A stretch of DNA of 60,390 bases, taken from NCBI GenBank assembly GCA_049692255.1, contig JBAVOR010000020.1:1-60390 (forward strand). The letters run 5' to 3'. The DNA is from JBAVOR01 sp049692255 (GTDB taxonomy: Bacteria > Babelota > Babeliae > Babelales > JACPOV01). Of this stretch, positions 1 to 8,344 are shown in pieces (the first letter of the stretch is position 1; every line of letters begins with the position of its first letter). Position numbers and translations under genes: made by a program. The notes beneath the pieces are model-generated. The model was not told where the DNA came from and ran no database searches. It saw only the letters and a program-made list of their open reading frames with translations.

Positions 1-156
1 GTACTAGATAAGCCAGATTATGGGAATGACGAGCACGTACAAACCATCGCAAGAATCTGCTTAAAAGAAAATAAGAATTATTTGAAGTTGCTCGAAAAGT
101 ACGACCCCGAAACCTACCAGGTAGTTCTTGCTTATGCAGCAACTCTCCTCAAATAA
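1..156 (+). CDS. 3' end of secreted tandem-paralogue protein (partial)
   Basis: The window opens inside a reading frame that is open from base 1 to a TAA at 154-156 (51 residues). Its end, YDPETYQVVLAYAATLL, closely matches the end of the next gene (YDTETYHVVLAYAATL). It is therefore the last part of an upstream copy of the same family. The family is not recognised; full copies have a signal peptide, so this one is probably exported. The start lies outside the window. Confidence 0.75.
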   Translation, partial: VLDKPDYGNDEHVQTIARICLKENKNYLKLLEKYDPETYQVVLAYAATLLK

Positions 157-166
157 GGAAAAATGT

Positions 167-877
167 ATGAAATTATTACTCTACAGCACATTCATAAGCA
201 GCTTGTTATCTGGTGCACTTTTTGGGGAAAACGATATGCCTGCTTGTACTCAAGCAATACATGTGCAACCTAGTGTTACCCAATTACTAACAAAGCTGCA
301 GGCCGTACTCAATGATGGTACTTATGATCCCCAATACAAAAAATGCCCCGTATTATATGGTACGCTAGAAAATAATGATTTTAATCCAGCGGTGGCTCCT
401 TTTAAAGAATTATTACAAGATCCAAACATTGTAGCATCAGTAAAAGAAAGAGTGGTAGGATTTTTATGTCAACCTGCAACAACTAGCAATGCCCAACTAT
501 TAAAAAAATATGATCCTATAACATTTTATCGGCTACGGCTTTCTGATTTTATAAATGAAAAAATACTGAACGAACTAGATTTTGTATTCTCTGATGGTAT
601 TAGCTCTCCTGAAGAACAATTATATGCCATATTTGATGAAGCAAGAGAAGGAGTATTGAATGCTTCTACCTTTAAAGCACAAATACAACCCTTTAAAGAT
701 ATGTTGTTCAGAGATACACGTCTGGTTTTCAACCCTTTAGAATCCAATACAAATCGCCTGAAAAATATTTTTCTCCAAGAGCGCAAATCAATTATGGATT
801 TGTTAAGAGAATATGACACAGAAACCTACCACGTAGTCCTTGCTTATGCAGCGACGCTCAAAACTCTCAATAAATAA
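167..877 (+). CDS. secreted tandem-paralogue protein, copy 2
   Basis: 236 residues of unknown function. The ATG at 167 was chosen over an upstream in-frame ATG at 128 because it follows AAGGAAAA and begins a clear signal peptide (MKLLLYSTFISSLLSGALFG). The mature part seems to hold two related modules of about 95 residues: each has a PFK motif (PFKELL near residue 75, PFKDML near 180) and ends in a YD-x-x-TY-like motif (YDPITFY, YDTETYH). The DNA from the end of this gene into the next nearly repeats the DNA at the end of copy 1, so the copies arose by tandem duplication. No catalytic motif is visible. Confidence 0.75.
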   Translation: MKLLLYSTFISSLLSGALFGENDMPACTQAIHVQPSVTQLLTKLQAVLNDGTYDPQYKKCPVLYGTLENNDFNPAVAPFKELLQDPNIVASVKERVVGFLCQPATTSNAQLLKKYDPITFYRLRLSDFINEKILNELDFVFSDGISSPEEQLYAIFDEAREGVLNASTFKAQIQPFKDMLFRDTRLVFNPLESNTNRLKNIFLQERKSIMDLLREYDTETYHVVLAYAATLKTLNK

Positions 878-887
878 GGAAAAATGT

Positions 888-1388
888 ATGAAATTATTAC
901 TCTACAGCACATTCATAAGCAGCTTATTATCAAGTGCACTTTTTGGTGCAGATACTATTGCTCCTGATACTCACAAAACAGATTCGCAAGCAGGAATAGT
1001 GATTACCGATGAGCTGATTGAACAATGGTGCTCAGAATTAAAAGAAATTCTGATACAAGCAACAGCACAATACCAAGCCCATTTACAAGATCCATCAATA
1101 TCTTTTAACTCAGAACAGTTGCAAGCACGCTTACAACCATTTCGTCTGTCTTTCATTCACAACACAAAGCCCTCTAATGGGAACTGCATAAACACGCACT
1201 TTGTCAAAGTAATCGAATCAGTAAAAGGGGCACTTGAAATGATTAAACAGCACGACACAGAGATGTATCAGTGCATTGATAAGGTATTAAAATACCACGT
1301 TTTGTTAGGATTGATTGCGAGTGGCGCTACTAAAAAACAACGTAACAACCCAGCACAAAGCGAATCTCACGCAGCAGCTACTGCTTAA
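888..1388 (+). CDS. secreted tandem-paralogue protein, copy 3 (short)
   Basis: 166 residues. It has almost the same ribosome binding site and signal peptide as the copy before it (MKLLLYSTFISSLLSSALFG) and starts 10 bases after that gene's stop. It carries only one module (LQPFRLSF near residue 90, then HDTEMYQ), so it is about one module shorter. The C-terminal tail (KKQRNNPAQSESHAAATA) is polar and low complexity. Its last 11 bases overlap the 3' end of the convergent superoxide dismutase gene. Function unknown. Confidence 0.72.
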   Translation: MKLLLYSTFISSLLSSALFGADTIAPDTHKTDSQAGIVITDELIEQWCSELKEILIQATAQYQAHLQDPSISFNSEQLQARLQPFRLSFIHNTKPSNGNCINTHFVKVIESVKGALEMIKQHDTEMYQCIDKVLKYHVLLGLIASGATKKQRNNPAQSESHAAATA

Positions 1389-1983
1389 ACAACGTTTCAA
1401 CAAACTCCCAATTAACTACCGACCACCATGCAGTAATATAATCTGGACGTTTGTTCTGATATTTTAAATAGTATGCATGCTCCCACACATCAAGACCCAA
1501 TAACACGCGGCTTCCCGTACTGATGGGGCTATCTTGATTGGCAGTCTTTTCAACTGCTAAATCACCCTGCTTATTAAGCACTAACCATGCCCAGCCACTG
1601 CCAAACACTGTCTTTGCTGCCGCATTAAACTGCTCTTGCATAGTGGCAAATGAACCAAACTTTTTATCGATAGCAGTACTGATAGTACCAACCGGCTTCT
1701 TTTCGCTGTTCGGTTTCATCATCTGCCAAAATAATGTGTGATTATAGTGACCACCACCATTATTACGCACGGCAACACGAATCTCTTCAGGTATTGCGTT
1801 CAGATCTGTTAATAACTGCTCAACGGTTTTCGTTTGCAATGCGGGAAACTTTTCCAACGCTGCATTCACATTATTAATATACGCTTGGTGATGTCCAGTA
1901 TAATGTATTTCCATAGTACGTGCATCAATATATGGTTCTAATGCATCGTATGCATACGGCAACTTTGGTAAACTGAATGGCAT
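1378..1983 (-). CDS. sodB: superoxide dismutase (Fe/Mn)
   Basis: 201 residues, the usual length for an Fe/Mn superoxide dismutase, which converts superoxide to oxygen and hydrogen peroxide. The N-terminus FSLPKLPYAYDALEPYID is typical. Metal-ligand regions are visible: EIHYTGHHQAY (first His), NHTLFWQMM (second His) and DVWEHAYYLKYQ (Asp and third His). The C-terminus INWEFVE-like segment (VVNWEFVETLF) fits. There is no signal peptide, so it acts in the cytoplasm. It is convergent with the preceding secreted-protein gene, with an 11-base overlap. Iron or manganese preference cannot be decided by eye. Confidence 0.95.
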   Translation of the reverse strand: MPFSLPKLPYAYDALEPYIDARTMEIHYTGHHQAYINNVNAALEKFPALQTKTVEQLLTDLNAIPEEIRVAVRNNGGGHYNHTLFWQMMKPNSEKKPVGTISTAIDKKFGSFATMQEQFNAAAKTVFGSGWAWLVLNKQGDLAVEKTANQDSPISTGSRVLLGLDVWEHAYYLKYQNKRPDYITAWWSVVNWEFVETLFKQ

Positions 1984-2016
1984 ATAATTCCTTTACTGCT
2001 TGTTTTTTTGTCATTC

Positions 2017-2043
2017 GCCGTCGCATGAACATCATGCGACGGC
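2017..2043. repeat. perfect inverted repeat upstream of sodB
   Basis: A 12-base stem GCCGTCGCATGA with a 3-base loop and its exact complement. It lies between the FtsB-like gene and sodB, 34 bases upstream of the sodB start on the minus strand. No T-run follows in either direction, so it is not a standard intrinsic terminator. It may be a leader hairpin, an operator or a REP-like element. A partial match to one arm (ATTCGCCGTCGC) occurs near 56445. Confidence 0.6.
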
Positions 2044-2067
2044 ATAATTCCGCGCAAAATAGGGGAC

Positions 2068-2358
2068 TCAAGAATCTGTTGAGCACTTCATTAAAAATAA
2101 TGTCTCATGTGGATAAACCATGTGCAACTGCTCCCGCGCTATTTGTTCAGTATAAAAAAATGAGTGGTTCCACAGTTCTAACTTTTCCTCTATCTGCGTT
2201 ATCTCTTCTGTCAGCAACACCGTTTCTTGGGTAATATAGCGCATCTGTTTTTTTAATGCGAGTGATGCAAGTAAGCCATGTGCACCAACTACATACCACA
2301 AGCCCATTGCTAACACCTCAACCAATGCGATAAATAATAACGTTTGCGCGCTCTTCAT
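2068..2358 (-). CDS. FtsB/DivIC-like septum formation protein
   Basis: 96 residues. One N-terminal transmembrane helix (about residues 5-28) is followed by a coiled coil (LTEEITQIEEKLELW) and then the conserved FtsB/DivIC-type ending EQIAREQLHMVYPHETLFL. This topology fits the small bitopic division protein that partners FtsL and FtsQ. The start at 2358 is preferred over 2364 because GGGGAG is then 8 bases upstream. It is monocistronic or co-transcribed with sodB. Conservation is low in this family, so the symbol is left blank. Confidence 0.72.
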   Translation of the reverse strand: MKSAQTLLFIALVEVLAMGLWYVVGAHGLLASLALKKQMRYITQETVLLTEEITQIEEKLELWNHSFFYTEQIAREQLHMVYPHETLFLMKCSTDS

Positions 2359-2460
2359 ATGCATGTCTCCCCTGTTTGCATATACTACATCTTCCTAAAT
2401 ACAACTTTATTGCATGTGTTAGAACAAATGCGATAGAAATAAATTTAAGAGCAATTTGCA

Positions 2461-2603
2461 GCGCTCATCCTGCCTGCCCGTCGTAGCTTTCCTGTCCTAC
2501 GAAACTTTAGTGAAGTAGGAAGCGTAGTCGGGAGCTTGTCGACCTTTCCGCCGAAGCTTGCCAAGCTAGAAAGCATGGACAAGCGGAGGCTGAAAGGAAA
2601 TGA
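2461..2603. repeat. interspersed repeat, module B, composite copy
   Basis: Begins GCGCTCATCC and continues with CTGCCTGCCCGTCG and CCTACGAAACTTTAGTGAAG, the latter a small hairpin. About 85 bases match the reverse complement of 27192-27286 with only a few differences. The distal part (2540-2600) is rich in CCGCCGAAGCTTGCC-type sequence. It ends at ATGAGTGC, which overlaps the start of the next element. With the element that follows, it fills most of the 325-base space between the FtsB-like gene and the protease gene; the rest (2365-2460) is plain AT-rich DNA. Confidence 0.8.
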
Positions 2604-2663
2604 GTGCTCATATGGTTCGATACAATTTTTCGCTTACGCTCAAAATCACTCACCATGAGCGCG
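2604..2663. repeat. interspersed repeat, module A, copy 1
   Basis: About 60 bases from GTGCTCATATGG to CCATGAGCGC. It is nearly the exact reverse complement of 52319-52377, with diagnostic inner words GATACAATTTTTCGC and CTCAAAATCACTCACC. It lies immediately before the ribosome binding site of the protease gene. In the + strand frame it is open and adds upstream in-frame ATGs, but the real start is the later one. Confidence 0.85.
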
Positions 2664-2683
2664 AGCCAATAAGGAGCCATTTT

Positions 2684-4228
2684 ATGAACAGATTCTTGGC
2701 ATTATTATGTATGTATATTCTCTGTACCCAATCAATGCATGCCCCCACTCCGGCGAGCGCAGCACCAGAAGCAGCTGGCCAAAAAGCAACGCATGGAAAA
2801 AAAGAGGTGACTCCAGACCATTTTGATAAAGAAGTGTATCAATGGTCAAAGGTTATTGCAGAAACTATTCATTTGCTTAAGCACAAATATTATCAACTGG
2901 TTGATCCAGAAGCTGCATTCACCCATGCACTCGGGGCACTAACCCATGCACTTGACCCGCATTCCACATTCTTAGATAAAAAAGCATATGAAGCAGTAAA
3001 AGAATCCATTAAAGGAGAGCTGTGTGGCATTGGCGTTATTATTGACCACAACAAAGAGATTGACGATGAATACATCCGCATTAATGACACTATTCCTACG
3101 GGCCCCGCTGATAAAGCAGGCATAAAAGCAGAAGATAAGATTTTAGAGGTTGATGGGCAAACGGTACGGGGTATGAGCCTAGAAGAGGCGATTAGTAAAA
3201 TTAAAGGGAAAAAGAATACCACGGTGCAACTTCTTATCCAGCGCAGTGATACAACACGTCATCTACCATTTACCATCACCCGCGACGTAGTCGCTGAACC
3301 GAATGCGCTCTGTTACCATTTTATCGATCAAAATATCTATTACCTCTGCCTTAATTTATTTACAGAAAACTCGGTAGGCCAAATGGAACATCTGATGCAA
3401 AAAATAACTAACAGTAAGGCACGCGGCTTTATTTTAGATCTACGCAATAATTCTGGTGGTCTACTGAACGCAGTAATCGACATTGCAGGAATCTTTTTAC
3501 CACACGGTTCTCTCATTGTAAGCACCAAAGGTAGAGACAATATAGAGCTTGAACGGTACGCTACCACACGTCAACCACTCATGACGAATGCACAGGTGCC
3601 TATCTTTATCATCGTAAATAATTATACCGCGTCAGCTGCAGAGATTTTGGCCGGCTGCTTACAAATCTACGCCCACGAACAGCGGCTCAATCGCCCCATC
3701 TTTATTGTGGGCACCGATACGTTCGGCAAAGGTTCGGTACAAGAACTGATCCCTTTAGGGACCGATACTTCTTGTGACTGTGCCATTAAATTAACTACAC
3801 GACTCTATTTTTTACCTGACAACAGTTCTATTCAAGGCAATGGGGTAAAACCCGACTTTGTCATAGAACCGCGCATACCCATATCAGAAGAAACGATGTG
3901 GTTTAATCAAACGTTTGGTCGAGAAAGCTCTTTAAAAAATGCTATAAAAAATGATCAAGAGGCCAGCAACCCGCATGCTGCGAAATTGACCAAAAAACAA
4001 GAAAAAAAACAGGCTAAAAAAGAGCAAAGTTGGCATGAGAAAAAGCGCGAGCTCATTGCCGCTGATTATATGATTCTAAGCACCGTACGGCTGATGTGCA
4101 TGTTTGATACCCTCCGCATGGCAATGCCTGACGCGATGCGCACCCATACGCAAGCAGTCAAGATGTTAAAAAAACTCTATCTACCGCAAGATAAAGCGAA
4201 TATTACAGAACTAGTAATCGATAAATAA
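2684..4228 (+). CDS. C-terminal processing peptidase, S41 family
   Basis: 514 residues. The start at 2684 follows AAGGAG and opens a signal peptide (MNRFLALLCMYILCTQSMHA), so the enzyme is exported. The order is an N-terminal helical region, a PDZ domain at roughly 105-195 (GIGVIIDHNKE, ILEVDGQTVRGMSLEEA) and the S41 protease core. The catalytic Ser is in NYTASAAEIL (about 317) and the catalytic Lys in TFGKGSVQEL (about 349). The spacing between them is a little longer than usual because of a short insertion (QIYAHEQRLNRP). A Lys/Glu-rich stretch follows near residue 430. CtpA/Prc enzymes trim C-termini of envelope proteins. A repeat element lies just upstream of the ribosome binding site. 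Confidence 0.93.
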   Translation: MNRFLALLCMYILCTQSMHAPTPASAAPEAAGQKATHGKKEVTPDHFDKEVYQWSKVIAETIHLLKHKYYQLVDPEAAFTHALGALTHALDPHSTFLDKKAYEAVKESIKGELCGIGVIIDHNKEIDDEYIRINDTIPTGPADKAGIKAEDKILEVDGQTVRGMSLEEAISKIKGKKNTTVQLLIQRSDTTRHLPFTITRDVVAEPNALCYHFIDQNIYYLCLNLFTENSVGQMEHLMQKITNSKARGFILDLRNNSGGLLNAVIDIAGIFLPHGSLIVSTKGRDNIELERYATTRQPLMTNAQVPIFIIVNNYTASAAEILAGCLQIYAHEQRLNRPIFIVGTDTFGKGSVQELIPLGTDTSCDCAIKLTTRLYFLPDNSSIQGNGVKPDFVIEPRIPISEETMWFNQTFGRESSLKNAIKNDQEASNPHAAKLTKKQEKKQAKKEQSWHEKKRELIAADYMILSTVRLMCMFDTLRMAMPDAMRTHTQAVKMLKKLYLPQDKANITELVIDK

Positions 4229-4302
4229 GCAAACTCTGGTAATTGAACGGATGAATTTGGTACGCTCATTGTGACAATAGATGGTAAAAAAAAGGAGATT
4301 AC

Positions 4303-4632
4303 ATGAAAAAGCCGGTAAAAAAAATGTCAGCCGCACTGGTAGTTCTCGGTTTATATACCCATGCAATGCGTCCGACTGCTCAAATGAAAGACGAAGAGCA
4401 AAGCAGTGTGGTAGCAAAAGAGACTTGTGTGGTATCTGACGCTGAACAAGAACCAATGGTAGCTACTCCAGAACTGGAAAAAGAAGAAAATGAGGCAGCA
4501 CGGTACCATCACCACACCAGTGCTAGCCTAGGCAACATTATTGCTGAACTTTTTAAAGGGATCTGGCATGGTATCGTAAGCTTTTTTGTAGCAATCAAAA
4601 ATGCAATCGCCAGCATTTTAAATAGACGATAA
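4303..4632 (+). CDS. small secreted or membrane protein, unknown
   Basis: 109 residues, with a good ribosome binding site (AAAAGGAGATTAC then ATG). The N-terminal hydrophobic stretch (MSAALVVLGLYTHAM) looks like a weak signal peptide. The middle is acidic (DEEQ, EKEENEAA). The C-terminus GIWHGIVSFFVAIKNAIASI is a hydrophobic or amphipathic helix ending in basic residues. No family recognised. It lies between the protease gene and another secreted protein in the same direction. Confidence 0.6.
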   Translation: MKKPVKKMSAALVVLGLYTHAMRPTAQMKDEEQSSVVAKETCVVSDAEQEPMVATPELEKEENEAARYHHHTSASLGNIIAELFKGIWHGIVSFFVAIKNAIASILNRR

Positions 4633-4672
4633 CCAAGAAGGGTCTAGGGGGAAATCAAATGGAGGTTATGAA

Positions 4673-5185
4673 ATGAAGGGTATACGATATCTGTTGTGCA
4701 TGCATTTGATAGTAATAGCCATATACGCTGATGCACCAAGAATAACATTTATGAACGCATCACGAGACCGAGTAAACGTAAAAATTCAATTGGCAACTGT
4801 TGAGTTGCACAACAATGCGCAACAACGTGATATCATGGAAACACAGGCATGCGTCCTCGCTATTAGAAATGTCAAACTGGGTGGCGCCAATGCTACGGGA
4901 AGTACCGATGATGCAAATACCACCGACTTTATCATTCCTGTGGCCAAAAAAATTTATAGAATGTACTTGGAATACCAACAATCTGGATCTTCGTATCTGA
5001 TAGATCGTTCAATGATAATCGACAATCAACCAAAATCAGGTCAATTTATCATTTATTCCCCGGGTATTTATGAATCCAATTTTGCTGGTTATGCAGGAAA
5101 GGGAACAATTCCTCCATTAACCCAATACACAGGCCCTATGAATAATGAATGTGAATATCCTGAACGATCTTCTGGTCTCTATTAA
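4673..5185 (+). CDS. secreted protein, unknown
   Basis: 170 residues, with a GGAGG ribosome binding site 7 bases before ATG. The signal peptide MKGIRYLLCMHLIVIAIYA is followed by a beta-rich mature part (RITFMNASRDRVNVKIQLATVE, split by polar turns) with no cysteine pairing or catalytic motif that I recognise. The sequence resembles a single beta-sandwich domain in its alternation of hydrophobic and polar residues, but this is only an impression. Confidence 0.62.
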   Translation: MKGIRYLLCMHLIVIAIYADAPRITFMNASRDRVNVKIQLATVELHNNAQQRDIMETQACVLAIRNVKLGGANATGSTDDANTTDFIIPVAKKIYRMYLEYQQSGSSYLIDRSMIIDNQPKSGQFIIYSPGIYESNFAGYAGKGTIPPLTQYTGPMNNECEYPERSSGLY

Positions 5186-5214
5186 ACCACCCACTTGTTC
5201 CCAATGGCAGTAAT

Positions 5215-5252
5215 AAAAACAAAAAGGCCTCTGCGGGTTGCAGAAGCCTCTT
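5215..5252 (-). terminator. rho-independent terminator after rpsI
   Basis: Read on the minus strand: AGGCTTCTGC, a 5-base loop, GCAGAGGCCT (one G-T pair), then TTTTTGTTTTT. It lies 34 bases beyond the rpsI stop. Confidence 0.85.
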
Positions 5253-5285
5253 GATAAATTCTGATAAAATAGAGTGGCGTAGTTC

Positions 5286-5729
5286 TTAACGTTTTACGAA
5301 CTGGAAGCCACGACGTGCGCCACGACGCCCATATTTTTTACGTTCTTTGCGGCGACCATCAACGGTTAACAAACCGCTTGTACGCAATACCGGACGCAAT
5401 GTTTCATCGGTTTCTAATAATGCGCGTGCAATAGCCAGCTTAACTGCTCCCGCTTGTCCCTTTAACCCGCCCCCTTCAACGTTTACTTCAACGTCATAGT
5501 TGACAGATGCAGGAATAGTGGCCATCGATTGATACGCTTGCAAACGTGCTACATCGGTATCAAAATAAATTGTATGTGGCTTTCCATTCACCAATAATGT
5601 GCCTGTGCCACCACGACGGAGCCATACACGAGCTACTGACTTTTTACGTCTTCCCACCCCGTGAGCTACCGGTTTTCCTGATGCTACGGTTTTTTTTGAT
5701 ACAGAAGCGGCCGCTTTTTGCGATTTCAT
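5286..5729 (-). CDS. rpsI: 30S ribosomal protein S9
   Basis: 147 residues. Core motifs GRRKKSVARVWLRRGGTG and the C-terminal tail KKYGRRGARRGFQFVKR, which reaches the ribosomal P site, identify S9. The N-terminus carries about 24 extra basic, Ala/Ser-rich residues relative to the shortest bacterial forms. S9 normally follows rplM (L13) in one operon, but here the upstream neighbour is a DksA/TraR-type gene and rplM is not in the window. Confidence 0.97.
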   Translation of the reverse strand: MKSQKAAASVSKKTVASGKPVAHGVGRRKKSVARVWLRRGGTGTLLVNGKPHTIYFDTDVARLQAYQSMATIPASVNYDVEVNVEGGGLKGQAGAVKLAIARALLETDETLRPVLRTSGLLTVDGRRKERKKYGRRGARRGFQFVKR

Positions 5730-5840
5730 ATCTTTTCTAACACCCTATAATACTTAAAAAAACTTATTGCTACTCTTGATAAGATACTGGTTTTTTATTT
5801 TTTGTCAAAAATGCTACTTATTCAGATAGAAATAAAAAGA

Positions 5841-6215
5841 CTACCGCTTTTGTTTCTCTTCCACCAACTCCTGGCAGTTGATGCACCGGGTAGCATTCGG
5901 GTACAGTTTCAATCGTTTTTCAGAGATAGGTTGCTCGCAATCGGTACACACACCGTAGGTACCAAGCTCGATCATCTGTAGGGCCTGCTTAATCATATTA
6001 TATTCGGCCAGCTCTGTGTCTTGGAGCGATATCTTTAACGTCTCAAGCGAATGAGATTGGGCTTGATCACCTGGGTCTTGTACCTGGTCTACTGAATCTT
6101 CGGTCTGTGAAAGTTCTATCAATTGTTCTTCAAGCTGTTCTTTGCGTTCAAGCAACTTTTTTTTAGCTTCTTGCAGCGTTTTATCATGCTCCCCTTTTTT
6201 GCGTAGTTCAGCCAC
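5841..6215 (-). CDS. DksA/TraR-type zinc-finger protein
   Basis: 124 residues from a GTG start at 6215, chosen because AAAAAAGGATACGAA lies directly upstream; the longer ATG frame to 6365 would run deep into tadA. An N-terminal coiled coil (KKLLERKEQLEEQLIEL) leads to a four-cysteine zinc finger CTDC...CINC at the C-terminus, as in DksA/TraR/YocK proteins. DksA-family proteins bind the RNA polymerase secondary channel. The first 8 bases overlap the end of tadA, suggesting translational coupling. Confidence 0.85.
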   Translation of the reverse strand: MAELRKKGEHDKTLQEAKKKLLERKEQLEEQLIELSQTEDSVDQVQDPGDQAQSHSLETLKISLQDTELAEYNMIKQALQMIELGTYGVCTDCEQPISEKRLKLYPNATRCINCQELVEEKQKR

Positions 6216-6669
6216 TTCGTATCCTTTTTTGTTTAAAAAACTGTTTGAGCAACTGCGCGGCATCGTCAGACAACACGCCTGCTTGTACCGCAATGTCTCT
6301 ATTGTATAGCTGAATGGCACCCTCTTTGTCAAGCTGATAGCCAAATAATTTCGATTGACATCCATAGACTAGCAAAGATATGCGGCTTAACTGGATAAGC
6401 CCCATGCACATGGCACACGGCTGCAAGGTAACGTACAACGCACACCCGTTTAACCGCCAATCGCCGCGCTTTTTTGCTGCACGCGCAATAGCAATCATTT
6501 CTGCATGGGCCTGCTGCTGCTTTTTCTTTTCTACCTGATTATACCCAGTACCCACAATAGCGCCCTGCTCATCAACCAGTACCGCACCTACCGGCACCTC
6601 ATCAATGGCATACGCCTTGCGCGCCTGGGCAACTGCTTTTTTCATGTAATAGATTTCATCACGAGACAT
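6208..6669 (-). CDS. tadA: tRNA-specific adenosine deaminase
   Basis: 153 residues. Zinc and catalytic motifs of the cytidine/adenosine deaminase fold are present: HAEMIAI (His ligand and the proton-shuttling Glu) and PCAMCMG (two Cys ligands). VPVGAVLVD and the length fit TadA, which converts A34 to inosine in tRNA-Arg(ACG). The C-terminal helix KQFFKQKR is also typical. A related deaminase (guanine deaminase type) is less likely given the PCAMCMG context. Confidence 0.88.
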   Translation of the reverse strand: MSRDEIYYMKKAVAQARKAYAIDEVPVGAVLVDEQGAIVGTGYNQVEKKKQQQAHAEMIAIARAAKKRGDWRLNGCALYVTLQPCAMCMGLIQLSRISLLVYGCQSKLFGYQLDKEGAIQLYNRDIAVQAGVLSDDAAQLLKQFFKQKRIRSG

Positions 6670-6808
6670 GTCATAGTTCCATCTGTTTAATAGTCTTTAA
6701 CATTTAAGTATAGCGCAATAATGATTAGCACGCCATTTAAAATCATTGACACACTTGTTCCGCATTGGTTATGAAAAAAGAATGAATAGTAATAAAAAAA
6801 GGAGCGGT

Positions 6809-7483
6809 ATGTTATCAAAATTGGCGAGTCTTTTTATAACATTCATGTGCAGTATAGGTATGTATTCTCCGGAAGCAACTAAAAGGAATGTAATGCATTG
6901 GAAAGAACATTTAGACAGATTAGAACAAGAAAAACAATGGGATGAGGCGATTGCGTTTATGCAACAATTCATACAAGAAAATCCGAACAATATGGATGCC
7001 TATATGTTTATGAACTATCTTATAATGAATTTTATAGTGGAAGAAGATTGTGACTGGAATGACCAGCCTACAGTTAAACGCTATGCAACATTAGCTAAAT
7101 GGTATTTTGATGAGTCATATGCCAAATTTTCAAACAATGCAGAATATTTATATATTACTGCAAAAACTGCTGTAATGTCTGAATGGTTTTTTGGTATCGA
7201 TGTTACCGATTATTATCGTATGTTTGCAAAAGCACATGAACTTGAACCAGACAATATTATGTATCAGGAACAATACTGGTACAACGTAAGCGACAAAAAC
7301 CCTGCTGATAAAGCACTTATTGCCCATGCCAAATTAGTATTGAGCGATAATTCCCCAATCAAAATTCAATTAAAAGATAAAGGAGCAGTTGGTCGCTATA
7401 TCTTGATGCTGAGGCGTGGTTGGGCGGAAGATGTTTTATCGAATGCAAAGCGCGCAAAAATCGAAAAATCAACTCATTCATAG
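6809..7483 (+). CDS. exported TPR-like protein
   Basis: 224 residues. The start at 6809 follows AAAAAAAGGAGCGGT. The signal-like N-terminus MLSKLASLFITFMCSIGMYS is followed by helix pairs typical of tetratricopeptide repeats: AIAFMQQFIQENPNNMDAYM, then a second and third weaker pair (AKAHELEPDNIMYQ). TPR proteins are scaffolds for protein-protein contacts. It converges on the permease gene that ends 2 bases further on. Partner unknown. Confidence 0.65.
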   Translation: MLSKLASLFITFMCSIGMYSPEATKRNVMHWKEHLDRLEQEKQWDEAIAFMQQFIQENPNNMDAYMFMNYLIMNFIVEEDCDWNDQPTVKRYATLAKWYFDESYAKFSNNAEYLYITAKTAVMSEWFFGIDVTDYYRMFAKAHELEPDNIMYQEQYWYNVSDKNPADKALIAHAKLVLSDNSPIKIQLKDKGAVGRYILMLRRGWAEDVLSNAKRAKIEKSTHS

Positions 7484-7485
7484 GT

Positions 7486-8343
7486 TCATATGGTAACAGA
7501 ACGCACATTGCGCATTGCATACCATGCAAATACGCACAAAAACAGTGCCCCTGCAGCTGTTGCAATTGATCCGGCTACTGAAACATTTGCCCATGCTGCA
7601 AAAGCATAGCCAAGCAAACCGCTTAAACATGCAATACCCACCGTATAACCCATATATTCATGCATGGTGCGCGCAAGTAAATACGCAGTAGCGCCGGGCG
7701 TAATCATGAGTGCAACCACTACCACCGAACCGACAATATCAAATGCAGCAACTGCGGTCATGCTGGTTATCAGCATAAGGCCATAATAAAGCCGCTGCGG
7801 TTTTAACCCGGCAACAGATGCACCAGCTGGGTCAAATAACGAAAAAATAAAACTATAAAAAAAGAAGCGCAATAATAGCAGGGATACGATGATCATGCTT
7901 CCCAAAACCCACACGGCACGTGGCCCCACATCAGCGCCAAAAAGTATCAAACGATTAAATGGCGCAAGCGCTACTTCCCCTAATAAAATCATGTCTACAT
8001 CTAAGTGTACGTTGCGCACCCACATGCTCACCATAATTACGCCCAGCGAAAAAAAGAGCGGAAATACCAAACTAATTGCTGCATCTTTTTTTAAGCGCGT
8101 AGTCGCAATTAACTGTTCGGTGCAGGCCACCATCGCAACACCTGCCAATGCTGCTCCAAAGAACAGTAGTGGCGATTCTAACGATCCGGTCAATAAAAAC
8201 ATAAGCACGATGCCCAACAATATCGAATGGCTAATCGCATCACTGAGCAATGCCACGCCGCGTAACACTAAAAACATGCCAGGAATAGCACAGGCAACAG
8301 CGGTTAAACAGACAATTGCTGCAATGGTACAATGTAAAAACAT
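7486..8343 (-). CDS. Mn/Zn-type ABC transporter permease (second)
   Basis: 285 residues with about eight hydrophobic segments. ALLSDAISHSILLGIVL and DIVGSVVVVALMITPGATAYLL are the signature stretches of the ABC-3 permease family (TroC/TroD, ZnuB, MntB). The start at 8343 follows TTGGAGG and lies immediately after the stop of the other permease, so the pair is translationally coupled. It would form the membrane channel of a manganese, zinc or iron importer with the ATPase at 11149 and the binding protein at 11814. Confidence 0.88.
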   Translation of the reverse strand: MFLHCTIAAIVCLTAVACAIPGMFLVLRGVALLSDAISHSILLGIVLMFLLTGSLESPLLFFGAALAGVAMVACTEQLIATTRLKKDAAISLVFPLFFSLGVIMVSMWVRNVHLDVDMILLGEVALAPFNRLILFGADVGPRAVWVLGSMIIVSLLLLRFFFYSFIFSLFDPAGASVAGLKPQRLYYGLMLITSMTAVAAFDIVGSVVVVALMITPGATAYLLARTMHEYMGYTVGIACLSGLLGYAFAAWANVSVAGSIATAAGALFLCVFAWYAMRNVRSVTI

Positions 8344-8344
8344 G

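Noticed and set aside
840..887. Longer N-terminus for the third tandem secreted protein
   Set aside because: The extension is the repeated 3' end of the previous gene read in another frame; the ribosome binding site and signal peptide indicate ATG 888.
2600..2683. Longer N-terminus for the S41 protease
   Set aside because: The extra residues are translated from the repeat element, and AAGGAG plus signal peptide mark ATG 2684.
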